From Portunus trituberculatus (taxonomy: Eukaryota > Arthropoda > Malacostraca > Decapoda > Portunidae), in the NCBI RefSeq assembly GCF_017591435.1, contig NC_059301.1:11276549-11340548 (forward strand): a stretch of 64,000 nucleotides of DNA, written 5' to 3'. Both the position numbers and the translations under genes were made by a program. Within the stretch, counting starts at the first letter, position 1; each line of letters opens with the position of its first letter. Under the pieces are notes generated by a model. The model was not told the origin of the DNA and ran no database searches. It saw only the letters and a program-made list of their open reading frames with translations. Shown piece after piece: positions 46,790-59,797 of this stretch.

Positions 46790-48159
46790 CGCGTTAAAAA
46801 AATGTTGCAATGGTATATAGATCTTATTTCATTTATTCGAGTGTGTATTTTTTTATTCTACTTTTCCACCTGTTACTTGTGTTATTTTTTTTCTCTCTCT
46901 CTTTTTTCTAATGTGCTCTTCCCAGTAAGATGTTTGGTAAGTTAGTGCTACATTTTTACCTTTCCCTCCTTCCCCTCTCTCTCCTTCTCATTCACACACA
47001 CTTCGTTAATCATGTTTTTTTTTTTTTCCTTGAATTTGATTTCGTAGTCTCTCTCTCTCTCTCTCTCGAGTTTATTTTCTCTTTCACTAGATGACTCAGC
47101 GTACATCTTGGAAGGGCTCGGCAGTCTCTTTTCATGCTGCTTGTATTGTGCGTCCTTTTACAATCACTTCCCTATAATTATATACTTTCATGTGCCTATT
47201 ATTTTTATCTTTGTACATTTATTTCACTATTATTATATTTCAGCAAACCCAAATGGAAGTTAGTGGTATTTGCAAGTCAGTATACATGATTCTAGTAGTA
47301 ATTTAACAAAACGTTCTAAGCAATAAGTAAAAGAAAATACATCCATAGAAACACGAAGTAATCATTCTCCGTGAAAGCAAATAGCGTCTTTCAAGAGTGT
47401 ACAGATGACTCGAGTAACAATGAAGGGAGCATTCTACAGTCTACACCGTCAATAGGTCAAAAAATAAAAAATAAACACCTGTAGGAAGTAATCATCTCCT
47501 CTGCCTTTGAAAACAGACCTTATGAGGCAACAAAGCGCTTAATGATGGGAGCCAAAATCACACGTTCTTTCCTGGTGAGGTGACGCTCGGGCAGTGTGTA
47601 GCTGGGGCGCACCTGGCGTGAAGGTATGTGTGGCGATTAGCTCTTCCTTTGTGCCTATCGACGAATAGCGAGAACGAAAGAGGGAACTCGAAATACGATG
47701 GGACACTTTTTTGCAGAGGTGCGTAACTGTTCCCGGGCGATGAATAGCTCTCCCTCCGTGCTGCCGATGGCGTAAATTGTCTTTTATAATTGACCTTGCC
47801 ATTTTTCATGCTTATCTCTCTTTGGAATGAAGACCACTTTAAATTCAGGTGGAAAAGTTATCGCTGCGACATTGGTGGACTGTTAACCTTCAGTGGAGCG
47901 GGACTGCTGTTATATGTACATGCACGGGCCGAGTCTGCAGTGGACTGGAATTACATGTTGCGGGGCAGAACACGCGTATGGTAATTACAGTAATGCAGGC
48001 AATTCTAGTATATGTGTTGGTCATAATGCTGTAATGTTTGGTTTTAATTATAATGTTTAAGTTATTCAGGGCTCTTCAATACACATTCTCGATTCGCTAA
48101 CCACTCTGAATATTTTTTTTCCTACATCATCTTCTGAATTGAATCAATTAAGTTTATAA
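46789..48159. other. No gene supported
   Basis: A short (CT)n run at 47046-47067. Minus-strand frames of 87 and 83 codons around 47539-47809 overlap each other and have no recognised motif. Confidence 0.4.
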
Positions 48160-48738
48160 GTGTTTTTAACGAGTTTTTTTATGTTGAGTTGTTGCATGTC
48201 GCAGTGAGGAGGTTAGTGAATGCTTATGTTACTGAATCAATTAAGTTTATCCGAGGTTTGAAGGATCGTATTACAATGTTCATCATAGCTAGGAATGTTC
48301 GTATGGTCAAATTCATTATATCTACTATTGTTTATATCGGAAGACCATCGTAACTTAACAGACAATGATAAGCGAGGTGGTTGATCAAGAATGCGTTGAA
48401 TAGTATCCTTTGAATACTATACCAGCTAGAAATAGGAAGATTACTCGTTCAAGCGGCTTTTTTTCATGTAGGTGTTTTTTAATTGTTTTTAACCACGCTT
48501 TTGATGTTGAGTTGTTGCATGTCGCAGTGAGAAGGTTAGTGAATGTTCATGTTGCTGAATCAATAAACTTTATCCGAGGTTTGAAAGATCGTGTCACAAA
48601 GTTCATCATAGCTAGGAATGTCTGTATCGTCAAATTCAGTATATCTCTATTATTGTTTGTTTCGGAAGATCATCGTAACTTTAGCAGACAATGGTAAGGA
48701 AGGTGGTTGATCAAGAAGGTGTAAATAGCGTTGCAGAG
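48160..48738 (+). repeat. Direct duplication, 323-bp period
   Basis: ATGTTGAGTTGTTGCATGTC occurs at 48181 and 48504. The copies stay aligned through GTTTGAA(G/A)GATCGT, TTCATCATAGCTAGGAATGT and GTGGTTGATCAAGAA. Both keep one open frame encoding VELLHVAVRRLVN, then FIRGLKDR and FIIARNV, for about 45-55 codons. Copy 2 continues into a further frame at 48691. No family recognised. Confidence 0.8.
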
Positions 48739-49215
48739 ATGTTGGATGGTATAGCGACTCTTCACATCGCCATTTTCTTTTCACTTTTTTCAGCTATTAT
48801 ATCGAAGAACAGAGCTGAACAAGACCAACATTTAGCATCTTATCTCACACACAGGGCCTCACATTCCACTGAAAGGCTCCCACTAGAATGTATACAAGCA
48901 TTCATTATTATACATGTTGCTCTTTGTTCCTCCTTTGCTCTTCTTTGCGGGTCATGGAGGCGATGGTGGTGGGTGATGGACCGTGTCAATCTTACTGAAA
49001 GCCTTGCTCGGCCCGCCCGGCGCCTCCCGTCTGCCTCACTTGTACCTCACCGTGTACAGCGCCACTATTTTGTGTTACAGTCCGGTATAATTACCTGGGG
49101 CACATGTCCAGCACTTTGCCTTATCAAGTTAGTATTGCCTACAATGGCCGGGCCTGTCACTTCGGCTTTGTTACGCGTCCCTCTGCCTCAGTGCACGTTC
49201 TCGCTGCGGTGTTAG
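48691..49215 (+). other. Unassigned 174-codon open frame
   Basis: ATG at 48691 (MVRKVVDQEGVNSVAEMLDG) to stop at 49213. Its first codons lie in the duplicated segment, where the other copy reads MISEVVDQECVE then stop. Composition is ordinary, with a hydrophobic stretch near residues 24-38 and another near 88-103. No domain recognised. It is the longest frame here that is neither low complexity nor the TENT4 copy. Confidence 0.25.
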
Positions 49216-50239
49216 TACAGATGTCACCACGTATATAACAATTGTGCAAATTTATACCACTAGGAATTTCTTAGTGTATGTTTTGTAGTTTTTGTCAGAC
49301 TCTTTGTCAAGCATTGTCTTGTATTATGTGTGAGATGTAAAAGGTGTTTAAAATTGTTTATGTATGCGGATTAATAGCTCTGGCAATGTTCTGACAAAAT
49401 ATTACTTTGGATAACATTTTCTTACCACATCTAATAGATTTTTAAGGTATTTTCTCTTTAAACACGTTCTCTTTGAGCACCGAACAATTCCTCGATAAGT
49501 GTCTCTGTTAGAGAAAAAGCGTTGTGGTTTTTGTTAAACATTTTTTTCTCATATTATCATTAAAATTTAAAGGAAGGTTGGCGGTGAACTGAGAGTGTGA
49601 GGGAGGAAGCGCTCAGATCCCGTTACTCAGCGCCAGTAACCGCCGCCTCACACCCCAAGTTGTAATTACTTGCCTCCACGCGTGCAAGGGAAGGAAATAC
49701 ACATTTTTTGCCATGTTTACTTAATACACGATGAAAATTACTCTTTACCCACACGGGGGAAGGAAATATTTATCTGTGCTCAGACGTATATACAAACTGT
49801 GAGCCTCGTGACCCCCGTGACCTCGCAAAGGAACACAAATGAAGAACAGAGGAACAAATATGGTGAATGCTTATACTGGAGTGGGCGCCTGTCAGTGAGA
49901 TTTGAGGTTCTGAGTATGACAGGATGATAACTAACATTTGCTTTATTTTGCTTTGTCTTTCGCGATACGAACTAAAGGAAAAAGAAGCATTGCAATATGA
50001 TGAACTCTCAGACCAGAATTACCTTCCGTGTGGCCGTGGGTGCATTCTGTCTGGCGCTCTCCAGCCAACAAAAAGGTGGCGTCAGTATTTTTGCGAGATA
50101 AGGAGCTGAAGAAGTGCACAGAGGCGATAAGGCTGCTGTGGCTTGCTGAGTGCACTTAGTCTTCCTCTGAATCACCTGAAGCTGTGTCGAGCGAAGAGTG
50201 CAAGGCCTGCCTCACTGCGGAGATCCCCTTGCTCACATC
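49216..50239. other. No gene seen
   Basis: Unassigned sequence; the segment near 49620-49670 is GC-richer. Confidence 0.5.
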
Positions 50240-50625
50240 ATCTCCACATCTCCACCATTATCATTATGCCACACTATCATCACCATTTCCATCACCTGCA
50301 CCACCTTCACCACACCATCTCCACCTCTCCCCCATTACCATTACCCCTCCCCTATCGCTACTTCAACACTACTATCACTATTTCCATCACCTACACCACC
50401 TCCACCACACCACTCCACAACCACCATTACCATTACGCCACCCCCACCACCACTTCAACACTATCATCACCATTTCTCCGCTACCACCACTGCACCACTA
50501 CATCACCACTTCACCACGATCACCACCACTTCATCACCACCATCACTACTCCACAACCACCACCACACCACTTTATTACCCCCACTTCATCACTACTACC
50601 ACAACCACCACTACCACCGTGGCAC
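50240..50625 (+). repeat. CAC/CAT-rich imperfect minisatellite
   Basis: Long run of CACCATTACCATCACC-like units of about 6-15 bp. His/Thr/Pro-rich frames across it are artefacts. Confidence 0.85.
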
Positions 50626-51019
50626 ACGCCTTAAGGGTCAGACAAGAAGGACGCGGGAAACAAGGGACGGACACGTATATGATGCATGACTCCGTGTTGA
50701 CAAGAAATGTGGTCGCTTTTCTCACACCGCAAGCTAACGAACACTCTTGGCCCTCATACATAAATATTCTGTCCCCGAAAAATGCGTAAGAATGTAGAGA
50801 AGCAGTGGATTTTAAGCGTAAGATTTTTCACTCGTATGGTTTACCTATATCAACTTTCCAAGCACTGTGATAAATGTTTTCATAGTTACAGAATGAAAAA
50901 AAAAAATGGAGACGGTAGTGAGTTAGTTGAGTCTTTTCTATGCCACTGAATTATTTAAGATACTCACTCATAGGTATGATTTTGAGAATTCGTAGAAATA
51001 TTTGTCCAGCAGTGAGACT
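50626..51019. other. No gene seen
   Basis: Unassigned sequence. Confidence 0.5.
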
Positions 51020-51355
51020 TTTTTTTATGTAACAAGGGAAACTGGCCAAGAGCAACTACAAAAAAAAGCCCACTAGATTGCCAGTCTCCTTGCAGGTCAG
51101 AGAGTCAGTCTAAAGAAAGGGATAAATGTCTTTAAACCTCCCTCTTAAAAGAAATCAAGTCAAGATGGAAATACAGAAGCAGGCAGGGAGTTCCAGAGTT
51201 TACCAGTGAAAGGTATGAATGATTGAGAGTACTGATTAACTCTTGTATTAGAGAGATGGACAGAATATGGGCGAGAAGAAGAAGAAAGCCTTGTACAACG
51301 AGGCCACGGGAAGAGGAGAGACATGCATCACGAACTTCTGTATTTTGAAACATTT
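51020..51355 (+). mobile_element. Interspersed repeat family B, longest copy; possible LINE ORF 3' end in antisense
   Basis: Head TATGTAACAAGGGAAACTGG, then AAGCCCACTAGATTGCCAGT, then about 230 bp that I recall as common in crustacean genomes (AATACAGAAGCAGGCAGGGA, TTCCAGAGTTTACCAGTGAA). The minus strand is open (51132-51353) and ends LLYFHLDLISFKREV, resembling the C-terminal end of LINE reverse-transcriptase ORFs (a proline-rich turn, then ..SFKxxV). That reading is inference. Confidence 0.5.
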
Positions 51356-51703
51356 TTAAAACACGGTAAATAAATGAGTAAATAAACGAGTAGATAGAAA
51401 AAAAAGAGAAAACATTAGTAATTCTTCTTTGACTTTCCTAAATAGCAGCATGGAAATAAGGTCAAACTGGATACATGCATCTGGGAAGGAGGTGCACATC
51501 AGGCGAGGAATAGCGTGAAATGTGTTACAGTGTGTGACCAGACCAGCGCTACCAGTGACCGGGACAAGCCAGCAGCTGACAGCCGACAGGAATAATAGAA
51601 TTTGTCGCGTGATGCATGTTTATTATTCTATGTTTTGATTTTCATTGTTTCATTTATTTTCTTATTTGTTTACACGTTTATGAATCTATTGTTTTAGTTC
51701 GGC

Positions 51704-51860
51704 AGGTAGATAGATAGAGAGATAGAAGATAGATAGACAAACAGATGGATAGATAGATAGATAGAGATAGAGAGGGAGATAGATAGGGAGATAGATATAG
51801 ATGGGTAGATAGATAGATTGAAAGTTAGATTGATAGATAAATAGATAAGTAGATAAGTAG
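51704..51860. repeat. Degenerate (GATA)n tract
   Basis: Imperfect GATA units with AGAGATAG and GGGAGATA variants. Confidence 0.85.
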
Positions 51861-52445
51861 AGAGCTATATTGACCAACAGATAGGCAAGCCGACAAATAA
51901 ACAGAGACAGAAACAGACAATAACAAAGTAGAAATTTTCCCTAACTGTACCAAACACTGTCGTATTCCACGCAAAAACCTCAACCAACTTAATTTAAGTC
52001 ACACAACTTTTTCCACCTGATCAAGTACCCGTGGCCGTGTACCGGTGGGGACTCTGGAGCAGCAGGTGTACCGATCAACGACCCCCGGTGCTGCCAGACC
52101 CCGAGACACTACTGTAATGATTCCCACGCTTTGTTTTCCCAGCCCTGCGAAATACGAGGCAACTTTTACTAACAAGGAAACTCTCGGGGTAAGATTCCAG
52201 TAGTGACAACCGTGGCGTGAATTATTTTTCTTGTTCTTGTTCTTCTTCTTTGCCTTGTTGGTGTTTTTTTCTTCGTTGTCATGTTGGGGTAGGATTTTTA
52301 TAGAGGATTATTGGGTAGTTTTGATGGTAGGATTACGTTTATGTGGTTTTCTATAGAAGAGATCGTGTCATGTTGTTATTATTAGGATACTGGAGATGGT
52401 GTGAATAATTTTTCTTGTTCTTCTTCGCTTTGTTGATATTTTTTT
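51861..52445. other. No gene supported
   Basis: A GC-rich patch at 52028-52105 lacks an exon with clear splice sites. Confidence 0.4.
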
Positions 52446-52587
52446 TCTTCTGACCTCCATAGATCCTTCCTAATGCCAATAAAATAGTCTAATCGTACAC
52501 AAATCTCAACGTGGTAATGTGTCCCAGTATTGAAGGAGTTACACAAATCTCAAGGTGGTAATGTGTCCCAGTACTGAAGGAGGTAAA
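52446..52587 (+). mobile_element. TTAA-MITE fragment 10 (right end, terminally duplicated)
   Basis: Starts at the CTTCTGACCTCCATAGATCC landmark, so the left half is missing. The terminal 44 bp (ACACAAATCTCAA to GAAGGAG) occur twice in tandem at 52497 and 52541. Confidence 0.88.
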
Positions 52588-52787
52588 GGTGTCCAAGGGT
52601 ATGGTGTGTATGGGAGTATAGGCATGTGTGTGTTTCATCTATAGAGAGACTGCCACGTGAAAGTCTACTGATTCTTGCAACTTGACTTTTGATCTTACTA
52701 CGTGCTAAGTTCTGCAGTTTTTCGTGCCTGTCACTTATCTCAACAAAGGTAACATTTTTTCCCACAGTGACAATACACCTCGTTTCC

Positions 52788-53310
52788 TCTCCCTCCCTCT
52801 ATCGCTCGTTCTCTCCCTCTCCTCTCCTCTCCTCTCCTTTCCTTTCCTCTGTTTCACCCTTTTCTCTCCGTCTCCCTTGCTCTTTCCCTCTCCTCTCCTC
52901 TGTTTTTCCCTCCCTCTTCCTCGCTCTTTTCCTCTCCTCTCCTCTCTTTCATCCTTTTCTTTTCCTCTCCTTGCTCTTTCCCTCTCCTGTTCTCTGTTTC
53001 ATCCTTTTCTCTCCCTCTTCCTCGCTCTTTTGCTCTCCGTTTCTGTGTTTCCCTCCCTCTCCGTCGCTCTTTCCCTCTCCTCTCCTCTGTTTCACCCTTT
53101 TCTCTCCCTCTCTCTCGCTCTTTCCTTCTCCTGTCCTCTGTTTTTCCCCTCCCTCTCCCTCGCTCTTTCCCTCTCCTCTCCTCTCTTTCACCCTTTACCC
53201 TTCCTCTCTCTCGCTCTTTCCCTCTCCTCTCCCCTCTTTCACCCTTTCCCCTCCCTCTCCCTTACCCTTTCCCTCTCCTCTCCTCTGTTTCACCCTTTTC
53301 CCTCCTCCGA
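52788..53310 (+). repeat. Pyrimidine-rich ~44-52-bp minisatellite
   Basis: GCTCTTTCCCTCTCCTCTCC or a close variant recurs near 52879, 52923, 52972, 53024, 53066, 53117, 53161 and 53212, alternating with TTTCACCCTTTTCTC. The long Leu/Ser/Pro frames here are artefacts. Confidence 0.85.
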
Positions 53311-53482
53311 ATCCTTCTCCATCCAAGGCACCATCCCACGAAAAAGTTTAATTCATCACACAAAGCTTGGAAGAGAACAGATTTTTCAATTTTTCCTCCC
53401 TTTTTTTTCCTTCCCCGCTCGCTCACTCCCTTTACGCCGTGGGAAACAATTTGCTGGTCGGTTGCCGGAGGGAGGAAGCTGG

Positions 53483-53564
53483 GATGGGGGCGGGGCGAGG
53501 CGAGGATAGGCGAGGCGAGGCGAGGCGAGGTGAGGCGAGGCAGGGTGAGGTAGGGTGGGGTGCC
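53483..53564 (+). repeat. (GGCGA)n G-rich minisatellite
   Basis: GGCGA pentamers with GGTGA and GGGTG variants. The + strand has many GG/GGG runs at short spacing, compatible with G-quadruplex formation. Confidence 0.85.
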
Positions 53565-53902
53565 TCTTCGTCGTCTCTCAGCGGGAGGTGAGACTGAGTG
53601 ATGATATGACTCGCAGCTCACGTCACCAGGTTTGCGATGAGCGGTGGTAATTATTCTGCCCAATTTGAAACTGTTCTTTTTTTTTTTTCTCTCTGACGTG
53701 CTCATGTGTCCTTCTTGGTCCTTTTGTACTCTTCTTGATGTGTTACCGTGTTTATTTTGTATGTGTGTTTGTGGTGTGTGTTTGTGTGTGTGTAAGTGAG
53801 TGAGTGGATGATTAGTGGAATTTTTTTTCTTTTCATTCAGAGATTCATGGTTTTGAGTTTTTTTTTCAAACTTATTTGCACGTTTAGTCTTCGCTTGTAT
53901 TT

Positions 53903-53903
<1 letters not shown>
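53565..53903. other. No gene seen
   Basis: Unassigned, with T runs near 53680 and 53821. Confidence 0.5.

Positions 53904-53966
<63 letters not shown>
53904..53966. repeat. (GT)n, tail of the minus-strand SINE
   Basis: About 31 GT units that read as the (AC)n 3' tail of the adjacent minus-strand SINE. Confidence 0.95.
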
Positions 53967-53969
<3 letters not shown>

Positions 53970-54244
53970 TCACTGTTTGATCTGCTGCAGTCTCTGACGA
54001 GACAGCCAGACGTTACCCTACGGAACGAGCTCAGAGCTCATTATTTCCGATCTTCGGATAGGCCTGAGACCAGGCACACACCACACACCGGGACAACAAG
54101 GTCACAACTCCTCGATTTACATCCCGTACCTACTCAGGGGCTACACGTGAAAGGAGACACACCCAAATATCTCCACCCGGCCGGGGAATCGAACCCCGGT
54201 CATCTGGCTTGTGAAGCCAGCGCTCTAACCACTGAGCTACCGGG

Positions 54245-54246
<2 letters not shown>
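53967..54246 (-). mobile_element. tRNA-derived SINE (family C) with AC tail
   Basis: On the minus strand the head is tRNA-like: GGCCCGGTAGCTCAGTGGTT (A box TAGCTCAGTGG), an anticodon-like loop TTCACAA between CTGGC and GCCAG, and B box GGTTCGATTCC. About 200 bp of tRNA-unrelated body follow, then (AC)n. The 3' acceptor strand is shifted by one base relative to the 5' strand, so this is a SINE head, not a functional tRNA. I recognise the family as common in decapods (recall). Confidence 0.9.

Positions 54247-54318
<72 letters not shown>
54247..54318. repeat. (GT)n microsatellite at the SINE 5' side
   Basis: About 36 GT units abutting the SINE head, so the SINE has GT/AC arrays on both sides. 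Confidence 0.97.
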
Positions 54319-54322
<4 letters not shown>

Positions 54323-54466
54323 ATGTATTGATGGATTGATAACTAGATGGAAAGGTGACAGATGAATAATTGGATAGATGAAAGAATACACGGATGATAT
54401 ATTAATGCATAGATAGATGGACGGATGATTGAATATATAGACAGGTAGTGGAAAGAAAGATACATG

Positions 54467-54647
<181 letters not shown>

Positions 54648-54649
<2 letters not shown>

Positions 54650-55315
54650 AGGCATCATCTACCTCCCGGCTTGTAGTACCACCACCACCACCACAACCAC
54701 CACCACGGCCATAAAGACGAGTCATTAATCCCTGTCGCGCTGCCTTGAGAGTCCCGCGCATCAAAACAACCACGGACACGGGGATTCAGGCCGCGTTATG
54801 AAATTTCGATGGAAAAGAATAAAGAAAAAAAAAAAAAAACTCAACGTCGATGCCGAAAAGGAAAAATGTTGTTAAAAGGGTCTATAAAACCGGGTATACT
54901 ATTTTTCCTTCCCACGCCACACACACAGGCCTTCACCAGCAAACGAGGCGCTGGGTTTCATAATGATTCATAATGGCAATATTAGCGCCCATCGCAGTAT
55001 TGGGTAAAGAACGTGATTGAGATGTTTAGCTCCGTTCCTTCGCTGGTAATAAGGATATGACATTGTGGGAAGCTGTTATTTGATAGCCAATGAGCACACC
55101 TATTTTGAAACGCTTCCTTCTCTCGTCATGATTATTTTCGAAGCCATAAAGATATATATCTCTTCATCATTCACTGCGCATCTTTCTTGTCAGAATATCT
55201 CAAGAGACCATTAAAACCCCGAGGAACATCCATTAGAGCATGTTGATAGTACTCAAGGAAACATTATGGATGTTAAATTTCAGATTTTTTAGTTTTTTTT
55301 ATAAATGAGAATACT
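54648..55315. other. No gene seen
   Basis: ACC-rich patch at 54673-54710 and an A18 run near 54822-54839; otherwise unassigned. Confidence 0.5.
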
Positions 55316-55411
55316 CTTTATTTATTTATTTATTTATTCATTTTTTATCTATTTATAAATAAATTAATTAATTAATCAATTAATTTAATTTATCTATTTA
55401 TATATAATTAC
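55316..55411. repeat. AT-rich TTTA/TTAA palindromic patch
   Basis: TTTATTTATT runs followed by AAATTAATTAATTAAT, almost pure A+T and locally self-complementary. Confidence 0.7.
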
Positions 55412-55879
55412 TAAAAAGACGCTGCTGAGAAAGATTATTGCAAAAAACATAATGCTCTACAAACACCTTTCAAATGGAATCAGCATTTCGTGTCAAAGAC
55501 TCAGAGAATATTATGTAAAAGAACGTACGATTCTATATAACCCTTCCTGATGTACAGGCGGAATGTTATGGAGACTGCCACCACATTTGTTAACAAAGGC
55601 AATGAATGATATTGTTTGGGTACGCCTGAACTGGCCAACATTGACGAGGCAACACAATACGAGTACAAATATTTTACAGAAAGCAGTTATAATTACGGTA
55701 ATAATATTGAAGCCACTATTGTGTTGCATGTATCAGTGAGAGAGTAAATATACAAAATAAATAATAAAGAAAATACGTCCGATGTGGTTGCTGATTATAG
55801 ATTTTTTTTTCTATTTGGCTTATTTAGAAATCATAACACAAGAGAAGACACAAGAAGCCTTTAACCCTGCATATGATCA
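55412..55879. other. No gene seen
   Basis: Unassigned. Confidence 0.5.
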
Positions 55880-56110
55880 TTGTTGTGGAGAACATACAGA
55901 CCTGGTATATCCAACTGTTATCCCTACCAGTGAACTTGTTTTTTAATTGGTTGACCGCTTTTTACAACTTCTGCACCAACAATCTGATAATAGAGTCCTG
56001 CCATTTTTTTCACTCAATTTAAGAACTAGTTTTGTTTTGTTATCATCCAGCGTTATTAAACCTGAACCCATTACTTCTTAGACCATATACTGAAACATTC
56101 CAGCGTCTCC
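55880..56110 (+). repeat. Degenerate interspersed repeat, copy 2
   Basis: Same block order as at 15700: a GAACATACAGACCTGGTATA start, TTGACCGCTTTTTACAACTT, CACCAACAATCTGATAATAG with GAGTCCTGCC, then CTCAATTTAAGAACTAGTTT and CATTACTTCTTAG. Strongly diverged. Confidence 0.35.
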
Positions 56111-56514
56111 TTTCTAAGTAATGCAACATATAACACTAGAAGTCACTGAAGCAATAGAGGAAACTCACCATCCTAGCAATAATTCAACAAGAAATGTGGA
56201 TCTTGACATGGAAAACAGCTCGCAGTAATCCGGCCAATCATCTCACTGCACTTTAAGATCTGACTATGATGAGAGAACAAAGCGTTTCAGAGTACAGGCG
56301 GTAGTTGTATCCTGATTACTAAGCCTGAGGACCTTGTATGTGATGATCCACGAGTACCCCATGGCCCTGGTGCCCTAAGAGGTGGTGCTTGTGTCTTTAG
56401 GGAACTGAGCGCCTCGGATGGGGCCTTCATTTTCATTACGTTTATTCGTAACCCCGTGTGATTGCATTACTCGAAACGAAGCACACGAACGGGAGTGTGG
56501 CGTTCATGCTCTCT

Positions 56515-56516
<2 letters not shown>
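56111..56516. other. No gene seen
   Basis: Unassigned. Confidence 0.5.
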
Positions 56517-57659
<1,143 letters not shown>

Positions 57660-57850
57660 ATGTACATGAGAACATGAGAACATTAGGACAGCTGCACGTG
57701 GCATTTCCGGTATAAAATATAAACAGTCCTGTATCCATCTGTTTTGTTTTTGTTTTTTCTAGTATTCATTTGTATTTTATGGAGTTAGTTACAATAGCCT
57801 GATTACTAAGTCCATTTTGTTGGTCTACGTGCCAGTTTGACTCTAATGGG
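57660..57850 (+). repeat. Degenerate interspersed repeat, copy 3
   Basis: Starts with ACATGAGAACATGAGAACAT, a tandem GAACAT start I recall as typical of this family, then GCACGTGGCATTTCC, CAGTCCTGTATCCATCTG and CCTGATTACTAAGTCC. Confidence 0.35.
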
Positions 57851-58574
57851 AAAGAAAGTAAGCAACCCTTGTGAAGTGGTAGAAAATAAGTACATTCACC
57901 TTTTCATCTTATGTGTTCTGTTTTGAAAAGTCTTCTATGATGGTGAAGTTTACATTCTCCCAAGTCATCATTTTAATTCCATCAGTGTCCCCCGCATCTC
58001 CTTTAACTCATTAAGCCTATTAGCATTCTTCATAATTGGACACGATGACATTTAAATGAAAACATAAGACTGATTCATAGGCAGCCATTGTAAAGGATCT
58101 CCTTGCATGACGATGATTTGCCGTGGGGATTTCAGACAAGATTTAGTGGCGCACGTGAGCCAAGTGATGCATTGCACACATTTTGGCCTCGTGTAGATCG
58201 GGGCTGTGTGCAAAGTATGGCCCGTATTCTGAAAGATTGCTCCACCGTACCGCGACTACATTCATCACAGCCTTAGTGGAAGTTACGAGAGCTTTTAAGT
58301 CTGTTTTTTTATGATATTTGTGATAGTTGAACAAAGCGTCTGTATCAATAATAGGGAAAAAACCAACCAGTCCCTGCTGTGTTGAAGAATACGGGCACTG
58401 TGTTATCTTGATATGGCTGCCTAATACTTCTATTAAAGGCGTTGATTTCCTGTGTTGTCTTGACTCTAAATACTTGAATTTCGGATTAAGTGCGAGACAA
58501 TCACAGGCTAATTAAGGAAATAGATAAATATGTACGTAAGTCAGTATTTAGATGGATAGGAAATTATTTAGCAC

Positions 58575-58576
<2 letters not shown>
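57851..58576. other. No gene seen
   Basis: Unassigned. Confidence 0.5.

Positions 58577-58631
<55 letters not shown>
58577..58631. repeat. (GA)n microsatellite
   Basis: About 27 GA units. Confidence 0.97.
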
Positions 58632-58634
<3 letters not shown>

Positions 58635-58917
58635 GGCACCCCGTTATCTCTGTATAAAAATAAGCACTCGTTAGCCTCGTCCCTCTTACTTGGCGTTCAC
58701 ATACAGCACGCCAAGGCCATTAAGCCGTAAAGGTGGCCGCGGCACAAACAAGCTTTACAACAAATAAAAATGATGCGCCCAAAAGCCAGTCGACGGGGAG
58801 ACAAAAGCACAAGTATACGTGGGACCTCAATATACTCCAAAATGAAATATACTGCAGATTGGTTTATTCTGTCTGCGTCCTCGTGACCTTCCATACCTCT
58901 CCTGTCTCTGTCTGTCC

Positions 58918-59273
<356 letters not shown>

Positions 59274-59277
<4 letters not shown>

Positions 59278-59797
59278 GTGCGTGTGTGGATATGTGAAGG
59301 TCAGCACCATCATCACCCATCGGCCTTGGTTATCGATGGCAATGGCAATTTTTCAAGCATTGTTTCTGTTTTTCTTCATCATTTAATTCCCGCACCGTAT
59401 TTACATGGCCAACCATTTCTGCATATTGGTAATCCCTTTATGGATGAGCAGTGTTGTTGTTTTTCTCAGGTATATTAAAGGATTTTGTCATTTGTGTGTC
59501 CTGTGTTCTGAGTGACAGGTCTGAGTGTGGGTGTCATGGGTGTGGGTGTCATGCATGGTGACATTGAAGGTTTGCTTATTATGGATTGATTAAGTCATGA
59601 TGCTGCAGGTTCTTCGTCAGCTGTTTTAATGAGTGTCGCGTCTGTTATGTCCTTGGAATATAAAGAGGAGGAGAAATATGAGCACCATCAACGACAGTTC
59701 CTTTAGCATCAGTGAAACCATTAACACTAACAACAATAACAATAATAACAACTGCCCTAATAGTGATTACTTCTATTACTACTACTACTGCTACTCG
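59274..59797. other. No gene seen
   Basis: Unassigned; becomes triplet-rich (ACT, AAC) after 59730. Confidence 0.5.

Noticed and set aside
50143..50789. His/Thr-rich frames of 163-201 codons
   Set aside because: Explained by the CAC/CAT minisatellite in all three frames.
52689..53509. 220- and 261-codon frames rich in Leu, Ser, Pro and Phe with periodic units
   Set aside because: Explained by the pyrimidine minisatellite; no stops because of the base composition.
54174..54246. Apparent tRNA-Val(CAC)-like gene on the minus strand
   Set aside because: The A and B boxes and an anticodon stem with CAC are present, but the acceptor strands are shifted by one base and the homology continues for about 200 bp into a body with an (AC)n tail, so it is a SINE head.
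53796..54320. 174-codon plus-strand frame
   Set aside because: Antisense translation of SINE family C plus flanking GT repeats.
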